The notes: generated from the letters alone by a model not told the origin. A DNA stretch of 64,000 nucleotides from Punica granatum (GCF_007655135.1 NC_045127.1:41861538-41925537); one strand, 5' to 3'. Shown: positions 48,126 through 60,760, counted from the first letter of the stretch. A program made the numbers and translations.

Positions 48126-48480
48126 CCCGTCCTTATTGCTGCTTCGACAATTGAACGATCCCCGTAAGAACCCTAAAAAATTGTATGCCGGAACATCGAA
48201 CCCATGAATTTCACGGCCATCGTGAATGCCACAGAAAAATCAGAAGGGCATAAAAAAAAACCATGCATCGAGAGAGAAACAGGCAGGCGAAGCATACCTC
48301 TGAGCTACCCGAATTGAGAGAGAGGGAACGCCTAGACGGAATCAAGAGGAACCCTAGCGATCGGAATAGAGAGAGAGAGAGAGAGCGCGCCGACGCCGGG
48401 AGAGAACAGCGCCGATCGAGAGGGATAGAGGAACAGAGTGAGTGAGGGGACACGGAATGGGCTTTGATGATATTTATATA
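48126..48480 (-). promoter_or_regulatory. 5' leader, leader intron and promoter of the ZFWD gene
   Basis: An acceptor (TTTTTTAG, near 48172) and a donor (GTATGC, near 48293-48298) suggest a ~125-bp leader intron. The leader exon carries a CT-rich (GA on plus) microsatellite at 48366-48386. A TATATATAAAT-like motif on the minus strand near 48470-48482 may be the TATA box. Confidence 0.45.
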
Positions 48481-51400
48481 TATTTGGACAAAGACAAAAC
48501 GCGCTAAAAGGCTTCGTCGTCTTTGCGCGATGTGATGTCATTTTATCCGGAGAGGCCCGATTTTTATTTCTTAATTTTCCTGGTGCTTTTTTTTTTCTAT
48601 TTTTTTTCTTTAGTTTTAAGTATCAAGTTTTTTTAAATGTGATTCTTTGCTTATGAGAATAAAATTTTAGATATTTGTAGTTTTAAAAACTCCTGAAGTT
48701 TTTTTTTGCTAAATTTAGAAATATGCTTTTTTAAAAAAATTGAAATTGCCTTTTGTCTATGCTTTTAGTTTTATTAAAAATATAATATTTAAATTATTTT
48801 CATCATAAATTGCTAATTTTAAATTATTTATCAATGATCCACAATCTACTTAAATTTAAATTTTGATGAAAACGTAATTTATTGTTAGGAGTGCCAATTA
48901 CATTTGAATTCGGGTAAAATAAAGTGCTACCTAGCAAAATAAAGAAAAAGGTCAAATAAATTTTTAATAGTGTGCGGACTTGAATTTCGTCTCGTCGGAG
49001 CCCGCATGGGTGCACGATCGCATAGCTTGGGAGTATTCACTTTCCCGGGGGAACGCGTGACGGATGCACATGAGAATGAGTTGCAACTACCTATTTACGA
49101 CCTAGAGATCGATGGTCGGTGAGTTGTCTGATTTTAGGGGTAAGGAACACACCTAGTTTGCTAAGGTATATGGTCTTGCGAAACCAAGAGTTCCAAGCTC
49201 GGGGGTTCTGGTACGTGCAAGCCTATATCCCGCATGTCCTATCGGTACTCTAGTTTGTCTAGAGTTTGCCATTTTTAATTTTGTTTACCGCTTATTAGGT
49301 TACATGCGTCTTACTCGGTTAGACAAATTCGTGAAAACAATCGATTTGGACCTAAAGGATCGAAAGAGGAGCGGATCCTCGCGTTAGGGGATCGATCAAA
49401 CGTCCTCGCATCTCGGCTAACCGAACCATGATGGTCGGTTCACCGCATGGGCCGAGCCCGTGACTCATGTGGTTCTGCTTATCTCAGGGACCCATAAACC
49501 AATTTGACTATTTTCGACTCTCGGACCTCCCGCTTGTCGATATGGATCATTACAAGAATAAATGTACAAATAAATTCCTTACAATGTACTCTCAATAATA
49601 AATACAAATATAACAATTTGATCCCGGTCAGTTTGCGTTCGACCAATATTTCATTCGCGCTTACAGTGAATTTGAAAGACCAAAATTAAAATTAAAGCGA
49701 CTCAAGCTCAAGAGAGCGGAAGGTCAGGTCCGACCGAATTGATCGATCCCATGAGGACCAAATGGTTCTCGAGATAGCCGTGGGATCAATCGAGCTCCCT
49801 AATGATTGTCTAACCACTTTTCACACGCCCCGATCCGATTCGTCCTCCGCTTGGACACTACTCGGATTGAAACAATGACTCAAGACTGGACCCCATGCTG
49901 CGCTCGGGTCGTGCGCTCTCGGTGTATGGGCCGTTGGACCTAGTGATAGATGGTTGGGGCGTTGGATCCCGTGCTGATCGTATCTTAGGGCTCGAACAAC
50001 CAAAAATAGGACAAACAGACAAGAGGTGAGGTGGTTGTCAAATTTACGTGATTATCAAATTATGAACTGGAGTTGCTTAGCAGACATGTCTCTATCCTAA
50101 GCAGACAAAAATATGATGGCTACACGTGGTGAAAATCGGCCATGGGCAACCTCAAGGCATGTGGCATTCGACTTTATTTAGAAATGACTCGACGGACATG
50201 ATGTTTGCTGTCAAGTCCTAATTGTGTGGGTTTGTTTTAAGTTTATTTACTTTATGTTACTGACAGATTAATAGATTATGAATGGAGTATGTTTTACTAG
50301 AATCCTAAAACCTAGGGTTTTATACCATCCGTTTTCCCGTGTTTGATTATATCAAGTTTGAAATTAATCTGTTTTTGTGTTTAACTCGATATAAACACAA
50401 ACTTAGGAAAATGGGAAAGCAAAACACCACAGGGGGGTGCCAAGATCTCTGCTCATGTTCGATGAAGGACCGAACAACTTTTCACGGGCCTTTCCCACTC
50501 GCGCCTCTAGTGCACATTTCTAAGCACTCGAATCTATGTTAGAATGACAGAACACTCCGATCGGATAAAGATAGCTATGCAGATTAGATCTGCGCTTGTG
50601 TGGGCTGCTTGCCTTTATCCGTGGTTTAGAGTATTTCGATCGTTCTAAGCCTAGGGTTTTTGGTAAATCATAAATCGATCGTTGTACCCTTGAGTTGGAA
50701 AGTGTGTGCGAAGATAAACCGAGACTCTGTGATACGGACCATCGAGGTCAGTAGCCAGTATCGACTGATCCCTTGGACCCGCCAGGGTTGTGTGAACCCT
50801 GAGGGAGTCGAGAGATCGGTTGCTCTGTCCAAAAGTGGTCCAAGAAGAACTCCCACGTTCCGATTCAAGCCACCTCAAATCAGACCCAAACTCGATGCGA
50901 GTGCTCTCTAGATATCCATGCTACGCGTACCATGTGTCTCGATATTTTGTTAAAAATGCGTGTTTGGAAAATGGCATGATTATCAGTTCGTGATTTATCG
51001 ACTCGATTATAAACTATTAGATGTTTCGTGCAATTCATTTAAATGTCTAGTAGATTAATTACCCGAATGAATCATCCCAATTACTACGTGTGTGAGATTA
51101 ATTAACTTGAATGATTCACTGAATGCTTTTCGATTTGTGGGTTTTAATTCGTCGAATAGATCATAGATGGACTATCCGAATGAAATTTTAAACCCCAATC
51201 GTCTCAAATTGAAAACTGATTTTTAAGTCGGGTTTATATGATTAAACCGGTTCATGTGACATTTCAATTAAAACGACAAGAAACACATCCAAACACACAA
51301 ATCAAGGGAATACAAAATCACATCAACATTTAATTTATCGATTTTAAGTTCAAGTGGATCCATTAAGCTGGTTTTGATGCTTTTAGTTGATTTTATTCCC

Positions 51401-52489
51401 TAAAGCCGAGTGAGCTTGAAATTCAATTCATATGGGTTCATTTTCGTTTCAAACAACCGATTTTATGTCCGATCCATTCAAAGTCAAGTTCGTGTTTCAG
51501 TCAGTTCTTTTCGTCACAAACCTAGATTTTAAAAGTCGAGTTCAATTAATACTGGTTCGTGCCATTTTTCTTTCGTTCTTTCCAATCAAACATTCATTTC
51601 ACATCATCATCATCCACACGAGCATTAAACAAACAAAAACGGAGCCCTATGCATGTCACTAAAGTTCAAGATTTATACCTCATCCCGGGCTATGATGGGA
51701 GGGATCGGGTAAGCTTCGAAATTCCCTCGAATGAAGGCTTGAATGGACTGTCCAAACTCGCTACAGCAGCTCAAAAATGGGCAGTAAGGTGACACCATGA
51801 GCTGAGCACAGTTCTTAGGACACGAGCATGGTGGTAGTGGCTTAACCACTCGTAGCAGAGGACAAAGGAGTTAGCTCGAAGTAGGAACAAGGGCTACTCG
51901 AGTTCGAGGAGAAGCAGCAGTTGCAACTCAGTAAATTGTGGTGGCCATGGCAGCAACATGCAAGCTTAGGTAGCTTGGCAGGAAATGGCAGCATGCGTGG
52001 CTAAGACATAAGAGCTTCGAGAGGCAGCTAAACAACTTAGTGAGCTTGTGGAGGGTCTGAACAACAGTAAAATGATAGAGGAAGTAGCCAATGAGAGGGG
52101 CAATAGCTAGAGGGAAGTGATGATAGAGGGAAGAAGTTGACGAGGGAAGAGGTAGAGAGTGAGTGCGAGAGAGTAAGAGTGCTATGGGGATGGCTGTAGG
52201 TCTGTGGTGTGTAGAGGAAGGTGATGAGGTGCTCATGATGACGATGGGCTTCGATGAAGATTAAGAGAGGGATGGGAGGAAGCTGTCTGTGTGTGTCTAC
52301 CGAGAGTGAAAAAGAAGGAGAAGAAGGTGGCGAGAGATAGAGGGGGAGATGGTTATTGTCTGTGATGGTAAAAGGACAAAAGAGGTGATGGAGGTTGATG
52401 AGCAGAGGAAGGCTCGTGAAGTCTCGTCCATTTGTGTATTGATCAGGCCTAGAGTGAGAGAGTGAGATGGTCAAATTGGTGATGCTGTG
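48481..52489. other. Intergenic region with an unassigned GC-richer repeat-like block
   Basis: 48481-48960 is AT-rich spacer. From about 48970 to 51000 the composition changes to GC-richer, low-ORF sequence (landmarks GGAGCCCGCATGGGTGCACG, CCCGGGGGAACGCGTGACGG) that reads like an LTR or leader of a large retroelement, but I find no paired copy or target duplication. 51000-51750 is AT-rich again. From about 52060 a purine-rich tract starts. No gene is supported. Confidence 0.45.
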
Positions 52490-54330
52490 TATTAAATTTC
52501 CATTGGGCTTATACGGATTTGAGCCCATTTCCAGTTAAAAGCTCAAGCTGATAAGTGGTGCTACCCAAGTCTCATATAAACCCATTGATATTCTTTTTCT
52601 TTTTCGATGTGGGATTTATCTCATTTTACTCCTCAACACTCGCCCTCACGTGCAACGTGTGGTCTATTTCTGCCTACACGTTGTCACGTGCCCTTAAACA
52701 CCCGCCCTCAACAATTGACCTCGAGCCGGGCTCATCTTCCTTACTCGGGTGAGGGGGGACTAACACGAGGCGCACTCTTGGTTGCACTCAGACATATTGG
52801 GCTTGGCGCAGTGTGGGTGCGCACACGCGCTACGCGTAACTTGGGCTCTGATACCATATTAAATTTTCATTGGGCTTATACGGACTTGAGCCCATTTCCA
52901 CTTAAAAACTCAAGTTGATAAGTGGTGGTACCCAAGTCTCATATAAACCCATGGATATTCTTTTTCTTTTCTGATGTGGGATTTATCCCATTTTACTCCT
53001 CAACACCCGCCCTCACGTGCAACGTGTGGTTTATTTCTACGTACCCTTAAACACCCGCCCTCAACAATTGACCTCGAGCCGGGCTCATCTTCCTTGCTCG
53101 GGTAAAGGGGGACTAACACGAGGCGTACTCTTGGCTGCACTCGGACATATTGGGCCTGGCGCGGTGTGGGCGCGCACACGCACGTGGGGGCGCTACACGT
53201 AACCTGGGCTCTGATACTATATTAAATTTCCATTGGGCTTATACGGACTTGAGCCCATTTCCACTTAAAAGCTTAAGCTGATAAGTGGTGGTACTCAAGT
53301 CTCATATAAACCCATGGATATTCTTTTTCTTTTCCGATGTGGGATTTATCCCATTTTACTCCTCAACACTGCACATCCGAGAGAGAAAGAGGGAGAGAGT
53401 AGGCTGAAGTCTCTATGTGTCTGTCCGAGAGTGATGGTGAAAGTGATGTCAGGGAGAAAAATAGAGAATGAGTAAGGGCAAAAGGCGAGGGAGATGATGG
53501 GGTGTGCTGCTGTTGTGAGGATGGCCGAGATAGAGGGAAATGGTGAGAGTGTCAAAGAGAGAGGGGATGATCAAGGTGATGGGCAGATGGAGAATGAGAT
53601 GGATCGTCACAATCAGCTAGACGGTTGCAGTCCTGATGGTAGGAGAATGGTGATGGAGATGCTGTGTGGAAAATCGAAAAGGAGGGATGAAGTAGGAAGG
53701 AAGGTTGGAGAGAGAGCTGCAGGTTTTGGTATGTGTTTTGGACAAAAAGAGAGATAGATTGCGAGAGCTAGAGAGTTTGCCGTGAAGGAGAAGAAGAAAA
53801 TAGAGGGTAGGTGGTGTCGTCTGTGCTGTCTGCCCTCTACCCCTGAGAGACGGAGAGAGGTGGGTGAGAGAAATGGCAAATTAGCCTATGTATCTGTATG
53901 TTGTTGAGAGTCGTAGTTGGGAAGGAGGTGCAAAGGATGAGATGGAGGCCGAAAAAGAGAGAGAGCCCAAGAGAGTGAATCGATGAGAGAGATGGCAGCA
54001 AAGCAAGGCTGCTGTCTGTTTTCTTTTATGTGTTTACTAGCTCGTGAGAAAGAAAGAGAGGGAGAGAGAGAGGGAGAGAGGGTGCTGAGGCGATCTTTGT
54101 GTGAGGATAAGGAGATAGCAGAGATGGTAGGCGCTGGGATAAGAGATCGTAGGCGGGCAGGTTGCCGAGCCAACTTGCATGGGGACAGAAGAAAGAAAGA
54201 GTTGAAGGAAGAAGCAGAAAGACGAAGAAGAAGAAGAAGAAAAAAGGGGAAGAGGAAAGAGGCATGGAGGGGTTGGGCGAACGACGAGGGATTGAACACG
54301 CTACGAGGGGCAATGCTTTGTCATTTCACT
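52060..54330 (+). repeat. Purine-rich (GA/GGA) tract interrupted by a TRIM array
   Basis: The plus strand is dominated by GAGAGA, GGAGAA and GAAGAA phrases on both sides of the TRIM (52060-52489 and 53369-54250), including a (GAA)n run near 54221. The long ORFs of both strands in this area are low-complexity by-products. Confidence 0.6.
52490..53368 (-). mobile_element. TRIM array with three LTRs and two internal regions
   Basis: Three direct copies of a 149-bp LTR lie at 52490-52638, 52857-53005 and 53220-53368. On the minus strand each starts TGTTGAGGAGTAAAATG and ends AAATTTAATA. Two internal regions (218 and 214 bp) separate them. Next to the second and third LTRs is a tRNA-Met primer site (plus strand GCTCTGATACCA at 52845-52856, and GCTCTGATACTA at 53208-53219 with one mismatch). 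No coding sequence is present, typical of terminal-repeat retrotransposons in miniature. The LTR-int-LTR-int-LTR layout points to unequal recombination. The target duplication is not resolved. Confidence 0.85.
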
Positions 54331-57190
54331 TGAGTGATCGATCCATTTTCAGATCCGTCACAAGGTCTCATCTATACGTCGGGATCGACTCTTCAGAGAG
54401 GTGGGCGTACCATGGTTAGCCCGGCCTAACCAATGATTGTACGAATAGCCTAAGGAATAGTGTCCCATTCTGCACTATCGGCCCACATCTTACCAGGAAA
54501 TGCTCTATATGCCACTTGGGCCACTTGTGGCCGACCCTCTTGCCACATAATTAATTAATTTTTTTAATTTCCCCTTCTTTTTTATTTTTTATTTTCTAAC
54601 GGACATTCCTCAATTGAAATTTGATTTCTCGGCATCCATAGGAATTTTCCGAACGAATATTTCGAAATTGAAAAAATCGAAAAATATTCGGTTTTATGAA
54701 AAATCCAATTTGCGTTAATTGAGACCAAAACTCGATAAAAATTGATATCAAACATCCGTCACACGTCGATTGTAATTGTTCGATTATTTTCGAAATTAAT
54801 CTTTTCAAAAGGATCAACATTACGCTAAAAAATATTTTTCGGTCTCGAGCATTATCTTGAATTTTCTGAAATCAAAATGAACACAAGAAAACCCCAAAAT
54901 TCTCGTCTTTTCAATCAGATATCCGAAAAATAATCTGAGACCGCCATTGTGTTAAAAAATATTCGAAGATCGTCATTATGCAGAAAAATATTTTTCACTC
55001 CTGAGTATCGTTTCGAATTTTTTAAAAATAGAAATTGATGCACATAAAACTTGAGAATGTCTAGTAGAGTATTTTTTTCATGAAAATATAAAATTAGAGT
55101 TAAATTAAGGAAATGCCCCAATTTCAAAAGCAGTGAGCGTATTGAGCAGTAGTCAAACATATTTCCTCGATAAATGGATAATGTAGTCGAGTCCTTCTTG
55201 ATGAGCCTCGGGTGACGGCGGACCAAAAACGGGCTTCTGAAAGCTTGTCCCTCTTTGGTTGGATGCTCGGGTAGAGGATGCGGCCAAAGGTCATTAAGAA
55301 GGACCCCGGTTTGGTCCCGACAGTCACCCTGGCACATTCAATGGCCATTTCCTCTCCTTGCCCTTGGATTATGTCGGAGAAGACTGTGCGAGTGCATAGA
55401 TTTATTATTGTAGATGGGGAATGTCCCCCAAACACCAAACAGAAAAGAAAGCAGAAGGATAGTGCGAGGCACGTGCGGGAAAAGAAAAGCTATATAGAGA
55501 GAAAATTGGAATTGTGTGGGGTGCGATAAGGAAATTAAGGGACGTGTACGACAAAAAGGAATTGTGCAAGGCACATATTAGAATGTAAATGTCAGGCAGG
55601 GCCTGAGTGTGCGAGGCGCAACAGTAAGATAAATATTTGGGCAGGGCGCGATGCGCAAAGTGCGACTGGAAAGTAAAGATTCGGGCAGGGCCCAATGTGC
55701 AGAGCGTAACGTGAAAGTAAAGATTCGGGCAAGGCCTGATACACAGGGCGCGACAGGAAAGTAAAACTGTAATCTTGGATGCGTAGGAGCGCGAACAGGA
55801 AAATAAGATTCGGGCTGGGCCCGGTGTGTAGGGCCCGATAGAAAAGTAAGACCGAGATGATCCCCGGTGCACAGGAAGCGCTGATGTGCAGGGAAGTTGT
55901 GCTAAACGCAGAAAAGGATCTATTTTGGTTTACTTCGCGTCGGGTTTCCTTGGAAGGTTGAAGTCAAGCCGTTACTATTTTTGCTAGGACCAGTTGTCTA
56001 TGCTTTGCGGGATTCCCCAGTTGTCTTGAGACGTAATCGCTAGGCATGGTGATGTCGGATTAATCTAGCTCTCGGCACCGCGACTCGCCCTGTCACGGGA
56101 GAGAGTGAGAACCGCGGGTGGCTTACCCGCAGAGGTAGGCACGACTCGCCATTAGTCATGTAAGCAACGATGCGCGTTGAGCTACTAGGTTAATCCGATA
56201 GTGGCGTTTCGCTTGGCGTCGTGTGTAGCTCCAGAGGCCATCCAGTCGGGTCAAGGTTGTGGTCCGTTGCATGAGGCAGGCATGAATCCATCGGAAAGAG
56301 ATGTCCTTCGGGGTGGAAATGTACGTGCGCTTGCGTACAAGAAGACAAAAACTAACAATTGTTGTCAGTCACGTTGTATAGCTGAAGTTGCCCCGTGTAA
56401 AGAAATCTATGTAATGATGTTTCAGGATTTTCGAGCCCAGTGACCGTTTGAAGGGTGGTCGTGTCCCTGGGAGTGACCGTGTTGACTCAACGAGGGTAAA
56501 AGTCTGTGTGCAGCAGGCATGGCCCGTAGAATTTGTGTGAAGGTAAGGGAAGGGATCTTTGAGACCCTCCAAATCAAATGATATGATGATTCAATCCCAT
56601 TTTGGGATGTACCCTGAAACCAGAGAGTTGAAGGAGGAGCTTGCGTTTAAGACCACTGAACCACTATTCTTTGTCGCTTCACACGAAGTGTCGCTGTCCT
56701 TTTGTGGTTGAGCCGATAAAGGCCTCTAATTTTTGCTTAGGCCACAAGTCGCGTGATTGCATAGCGAGGTATTTTTATTTAACATTTCCCTCGTTGAAGC
56801 TCACCTTTTGCTATTGTCACCCAAGTTGGGATATGGCTGCATCTCTTGGTTCCTCTAACTTTTGCCTAGACTGCCTTTTGTGAGTTTTCAATCTAGCAAT
56901 GATTTTGACTTAAGCTCTCCTTTTGCCACTGTCTCCCTTTGTGGGATTTTAGACGGTGTCTCTCGTTTCCTAATTTTTGCCTAGGTCACCTCAAGTAGGT
57001 TTTCGATCTAGCGAGAAAACGAGTCTTTTTCCCTCAATAGTATTTGGAGATAGGAAATAAGAGTAGAAACAAGTGTAAAACTCTGGGTGTACAGAAGAAA
57101 GGAAGGAAACGGACGTGGAGCCCAAAATATACAAAGGGAAGAGTAAAGGACGAACATCGAGTTCGGGAGATATATATATAGGGGAGAGCA
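54331..57190 (-). other. Non-coding DNA downstream of the gypsy pol, possibly its 3' UTR/LTR
   Basis: 54540-55120 is AT-rich; 55130-57190 is GC-richer and contains the 44-bp minisatellite. On the minus strand this lies directly after the integrase end, where the 3' UTR, polypurine tract and LTR of the gypsy element would be expected, but I cannot place LTR ends without the other copy. Short ORFs here look spurious. Confidence 0.4.
55594..55855 (+). repeat. 44-bp minisatellite, six imperfect units
   Basis: Units start GGGCAGGGC or variants at 55594, 55639, 55683, 55727, ~55770 and 55812; two central units are exactly 44 bp. Each carries GGGC-rich sequence followed by a GAAAGTAAAGATTC-like end. 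A 155-codon minus-strand ORF (55405-55872) across it is a by-product. Confidence 0.85.
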
Positions 57191-58833
57191 TTAGAAGAAA
57201 GGTAGAAAAGGAGGATTATTAGGGATAGTATTTCTTGAGGGCGTCCACATTGACTGGGAGCGCATTTTTGTTCCCATCCATTCGGTTAGGATGATCGCGC
57301 ATCCGGAGAAGACTTCCTTAACAATGTAGGGTCTGTCGTATTTATATGCAAATATGCTCCAAGAGTCAGGAGTGATGTGCAAAACCTTTCATAAGACGAG
57401 GTCATCGGGTTTGAACTTTCGGGGACGGACCCTTTTGTTGAATGCTCGGGCCATCTTTTGCTGGTAGTATTGGCCGTGACTGAGTGCAGTTAGCCACCTA
57501 TCGTCAATGAGATTGAGCTGTTCGTGCTTCGCCCATTTCGCTTTTTCGAGCTCGAACTTGGCAAGGATTCTCATACAGGGGATCTCAACTTCGACGGGAA
57601 GGACAACCTCCATACCAAAAGGAGTACTGGTTACCCTGGTAGAGGAGCGGATTGAGATGCGGTATGCCAAGAGCGCAAACGGGAGCATCTCGTGCCAATC
57701 CTTGTAGTTCACCATCATTTTCTCGATGACCGTTTTGATTTTTTTGTTTGCAGATTCTACCTTACCGTTTATTCGGAGATAGTACGATGAGAAGTTGCGG
57801 TGTTGGATTTTGAATTGTGCCTATAACTCATCGATGAGCCGTACCTAGCAATGATATCGTGTTTGAGAAACCGTGCCACGGGTTTAGCGGTGATTGAAGT
57901 GAACGTGATGTTCTCGATCCATTTCGTGAAGTAGTTGATCAACACAAGAATGAACAAATGTCCATTGGATGCCTTGGGTGTAATAGGACCAATCATGCCT
58001 ATGCCCCACATCGAAAAGGGCCACGGGGCAGCCATAGGGTTAGGGCCAACAGTATTTGACACGAAATGATAACACGGCATGGATACGACACGGAGTTAAG
58101 CGGATTTGGGTTAAGGCTAAATGTGTTTTGATTCTAAACGGGTCAAACCCATTTATACACGATAAATAATCGTGTTTAAACGGGTTCAACCCTTGTAACC
58201 CGTTTAGACACGGTTATACCGGTTTATATTATGCGTTATCGTGTTAATAAATTTGTTTCACAAATTGTATCAATTTATAGAAGAAAGTATACTAAAATAA
58301 TCTAAATTTGTTTATATAAATCACCAGTTTCTGGTGTTTTTATCATGTCAATTGTGTAGTAATATGTAATTAAAATTAATAGTGTCATTTCATGTAGGTA
58401 TAATATTTACCCGAAGGTAATAGTGTCATATCGTGCAGGTACGTATACATACATATTTAGACACGCTTAGTTAAACGGGTTAGACGTGTTGTGTCCGTGT
58501 CAACCCGTAATTAGACGTGGTGTTCGTGTTTGAAAATCTCGACATGTTTATTAAACGTGTCGTGTTCGGGTTTAGACCTTTCTAACACGAACCTATTAAG
58601 ACACGATCCGTTTAAACATTATAGGACACATATTGTTACCCCTACATAGGGTGCAGCTCGCTGGGTAATGTTTTGATCTGGTTGGTGTAGATTTTGCACA
58701 AGTGACAGTGCTTGACGTGCTTGACACAGTCGGTTTTCATGGTGGACCAAAAATAACCTAATCGCATGAGTTTCTTGGAGAGCATGAGCCCATTCATGTG
58801 AGGCCCACTGCTCTCATAGTGCACTTCTTCCAT
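57191..58833 (-). pseudogene. Gypsy integrase remnant, split by a MITE
   Basis: On the minus strand, the zinc-binding part (H...H...CVKHVKHCHLC) at 58645-58833 is separated from the core (GMIGPITPKASNGHLFILVLINYFTKW, shown here only as part, at 57769-58040) by the 604-bp MITE. The core end and C-terminal part follow at 57389-57718 (ALLAYRISIRSSTRVTSTPF) and 57191-57382. The first core Asp position reads LINYFTKW where VDYFTKW is usual. Stops between the pieces show that it is inactive. Confidence 0.8.
58041..58644. mobile_element. hAT-type non-autonomous element (604 bp) inside the gypsy integrase
   Basis: The element begins TAGGGCCAACAGTATTTGAC and ends TATTGTTACCCCTA, imperfect inverted repeats. 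It is flanked by the perfect 8-bp duplication CATAGGGT (58033-58040 and 58645-58652), diagnostic of hAT. Inside are many ACACG, AAACGGGT and related phrases in both orientations, but no transposase. Confidence 0.85.
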
Positions 58834-58839
58834 GAGGCA

Positions 58840-60087
58840 TTAAGTCTCTTTCTCGTCAACACACAGGAGTAGTATAGCGTCAAAAGAACGGTGATAGAGT
58901 GCTTCGCCACTCTGGAAGTAGTACACTGCGATCCGTCGGAGAGTCTTCCGATCGTGGCGGTCAGCGAACGCTGGGTACTGACCGGTTTGCGAAAAGTGCT
59001 TGATATATTCGTACCGAGGCTTCTCGTCCGCATCCTTGATCGCATCACAATGGGCCAATCTCCTGGCAATCTCAATTTCTAGGGGTTCGATTAGATTTTC
59101 CTTTGTAATGCTTACCATCGAGGCCAGAGTCCAAGCGTGTCTGCGAATTAATTCTTAATGTGTGGTGTGTATATGAACGAGACCCTTTGGAAGTTCTCCA
59201 CTAACTCCTCAAGATACTCATGGTATTGCACAAGCTTCGCGTCCTTTGTCTTCCATTGTTCGAGCATTTGAGATTGTGAGCATGGAATCATCGGTCACTT
59301 CTAACTCTGTGATTTTGAAGTTAATGGCCGCCTACAAGCCTAAAATACGCGCTTCGTATTCAGCCAAGTTGTTGATACAGGGAAAGCCGATCTTTGCTGA
59401 GACTGGGTAGTAACGTTCTTGCAAGGATATCAACACTGCATCGATCCCAGACTCGGTGGAATTGACAGTACCGTCAAAGTACATTTTCCACACAGGTTTG
59501 TCCTCCTTATAGTCTACTTGGAGGATTCCCTTGTTTGGAAAGTCTGAGTTGATCGAGGTTTAGTCTTCAATCGGGAACTCCCTTGATCGATATGCTTGAG
59601 ATGTACTCGATGTCGTTCTCTGTCTGCTGGCAGCGCTATTTCGCTATGTTCTTCATGGAAGACGGACTATCGAGTAGGAAGCTCATGGGATTTGCTTTCG
59701 ACAGCAAACGGATAGTGTGGTAGGAGGTGTATTGCCGCAACCTCTGCATCACCCACACTAGTGTAAAACACATCTTCTTAATCTCCGGATAGTTGGATTC
59801 CCCGTCGGTGAACTTCTTGTTCAAGTAATAAATTGCTCGCTCTGCATGTGTGAAGTCGTCCTCTTGCCCAGCATGCATCCCAAGGATTGTTAGCATACTG
59901 TCAGGTAAAGAGTGAGATGACGACCTGCTGAACCAAATAGGTCTTGATGGACTCGAAGACTTTCTAACACTTGTCGTCCCAATTGACAACTGTGTTTTTG
60001 TGAAGTAAGGGAAAGACGGGTTGACGCTTGTCGGTCAGGTTCACAATTAAACGCGCTATGTAGTTCAATCGTCCGAGGAAGCTTCAC
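58840..60087 (-). pseudogene. Gypsy RNase H region remnant
   Basis: Fragments at 58840-59118, about 59160-59580 and 59636-60087 carry tether and RNase H-like phrases (ERAIYYLNKKFTDGE, NYPEIKKMCFTLVW, then a region near 59330-59480 that suits a second RNase H). All are interrupted by stops and frameshifts. Confidence 0.65.
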
Positions 60088-60760
60088 ACCTCGCGCACTG
60101 TTGATGGTGGGGGTAACTGCATGATCGCCTTCACCTTGTCGGGGTTAACCTCGACCTCCCGTTTACAACGCCCAGCAGTTTTCCCAACTTGGCACCGAAG
60201 GTGCCCTTTGCTGGGTTAAGCCGGAGCTAGTACTTCTTGAGGCGGCCGAATAGGAGCTTCATGTTGACGAGGTAGTCCTCCACTTCCTTCGACTTGGTGA
60301 TCATGTTGTCACATTGACCTCGATATCTTTATGCATCATATCATGGAATAGTGTGACCATGGCCATTTGATAGGTTGCCCCAACGTTTTTGAGGCCAAAG
60401 GGCATGACGTAGTAGTAGAAGGTACCCCACATTGTGACGAAAGTTGTCTTGGTTTTATCATCTTCGGTCATCCGAATCTGCTTATTCCCGAAAAAAACCG
60501 TCCATGAAGGAAAATTGAGTGTGACGTGTAGTATTGTCGACGAGTACATCGATTTGAGGCAAAGGAAAATTGTCCTTAGGTCTGGCCTTGTTGAGATCTT
60601 GATAGTCGACGCAGACTCTGACTCTTCCATCTTTCTTCTCGACCGGAACAATGTTCGCCACTCATTCGGAGTAATTGCAAACTTCCAGGAAACTCACATT
60701 GATTTGCTTGAAGATCTCCTCCTTTATGAGTAGGAGAAGACCGACTTGCTGTTGCCGTAA
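60088..60760 (-). pseudogene. Gypsy reverse transcriptase remnant
   Basis: The minus-strand frame 60301-60651 contains the RT phrases KTTFVTMWGTFYYYVMPFGL and KNVGATYQ. Where the YVDD catalytic motif should follow (about 60305-60320) the Tyr is replaced by Asn and a base is missing, so both Asp codons are lost and the frame shifts. A further frameshift lies near 60495. It is inactive. Confidence 0.8.

Noticed and set aside
51928..52528. ORFs of 102 and 163 codons on the minus strand
   Set aside because: They are Ser/His/Leu-rich translations of the purine-rich tract, overlap the TRIM LTR, and show no domain.
52490..53368. Regularly spaced repeats resembling a CRISPR array
   Set aside because: The repeats are 149-bp LTRs with primer-binding sites, and the two spacers are near-identical to each other; this is a plant TRIM.
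53886..54419. Overlapping ORFs of 85-137 codons on both strands
   Set aside because: Low-complexity Arg/Glu/Lys or Ser/Leu/Phe translations of GA-rich DNA.
55405..55872. 155-codon minus-strand ORF
   Set aside because: It runs across the 44-bp minisatellite; its repeated peptide phrases are a by-product of that repeat and the unit length is not a multiple of three.
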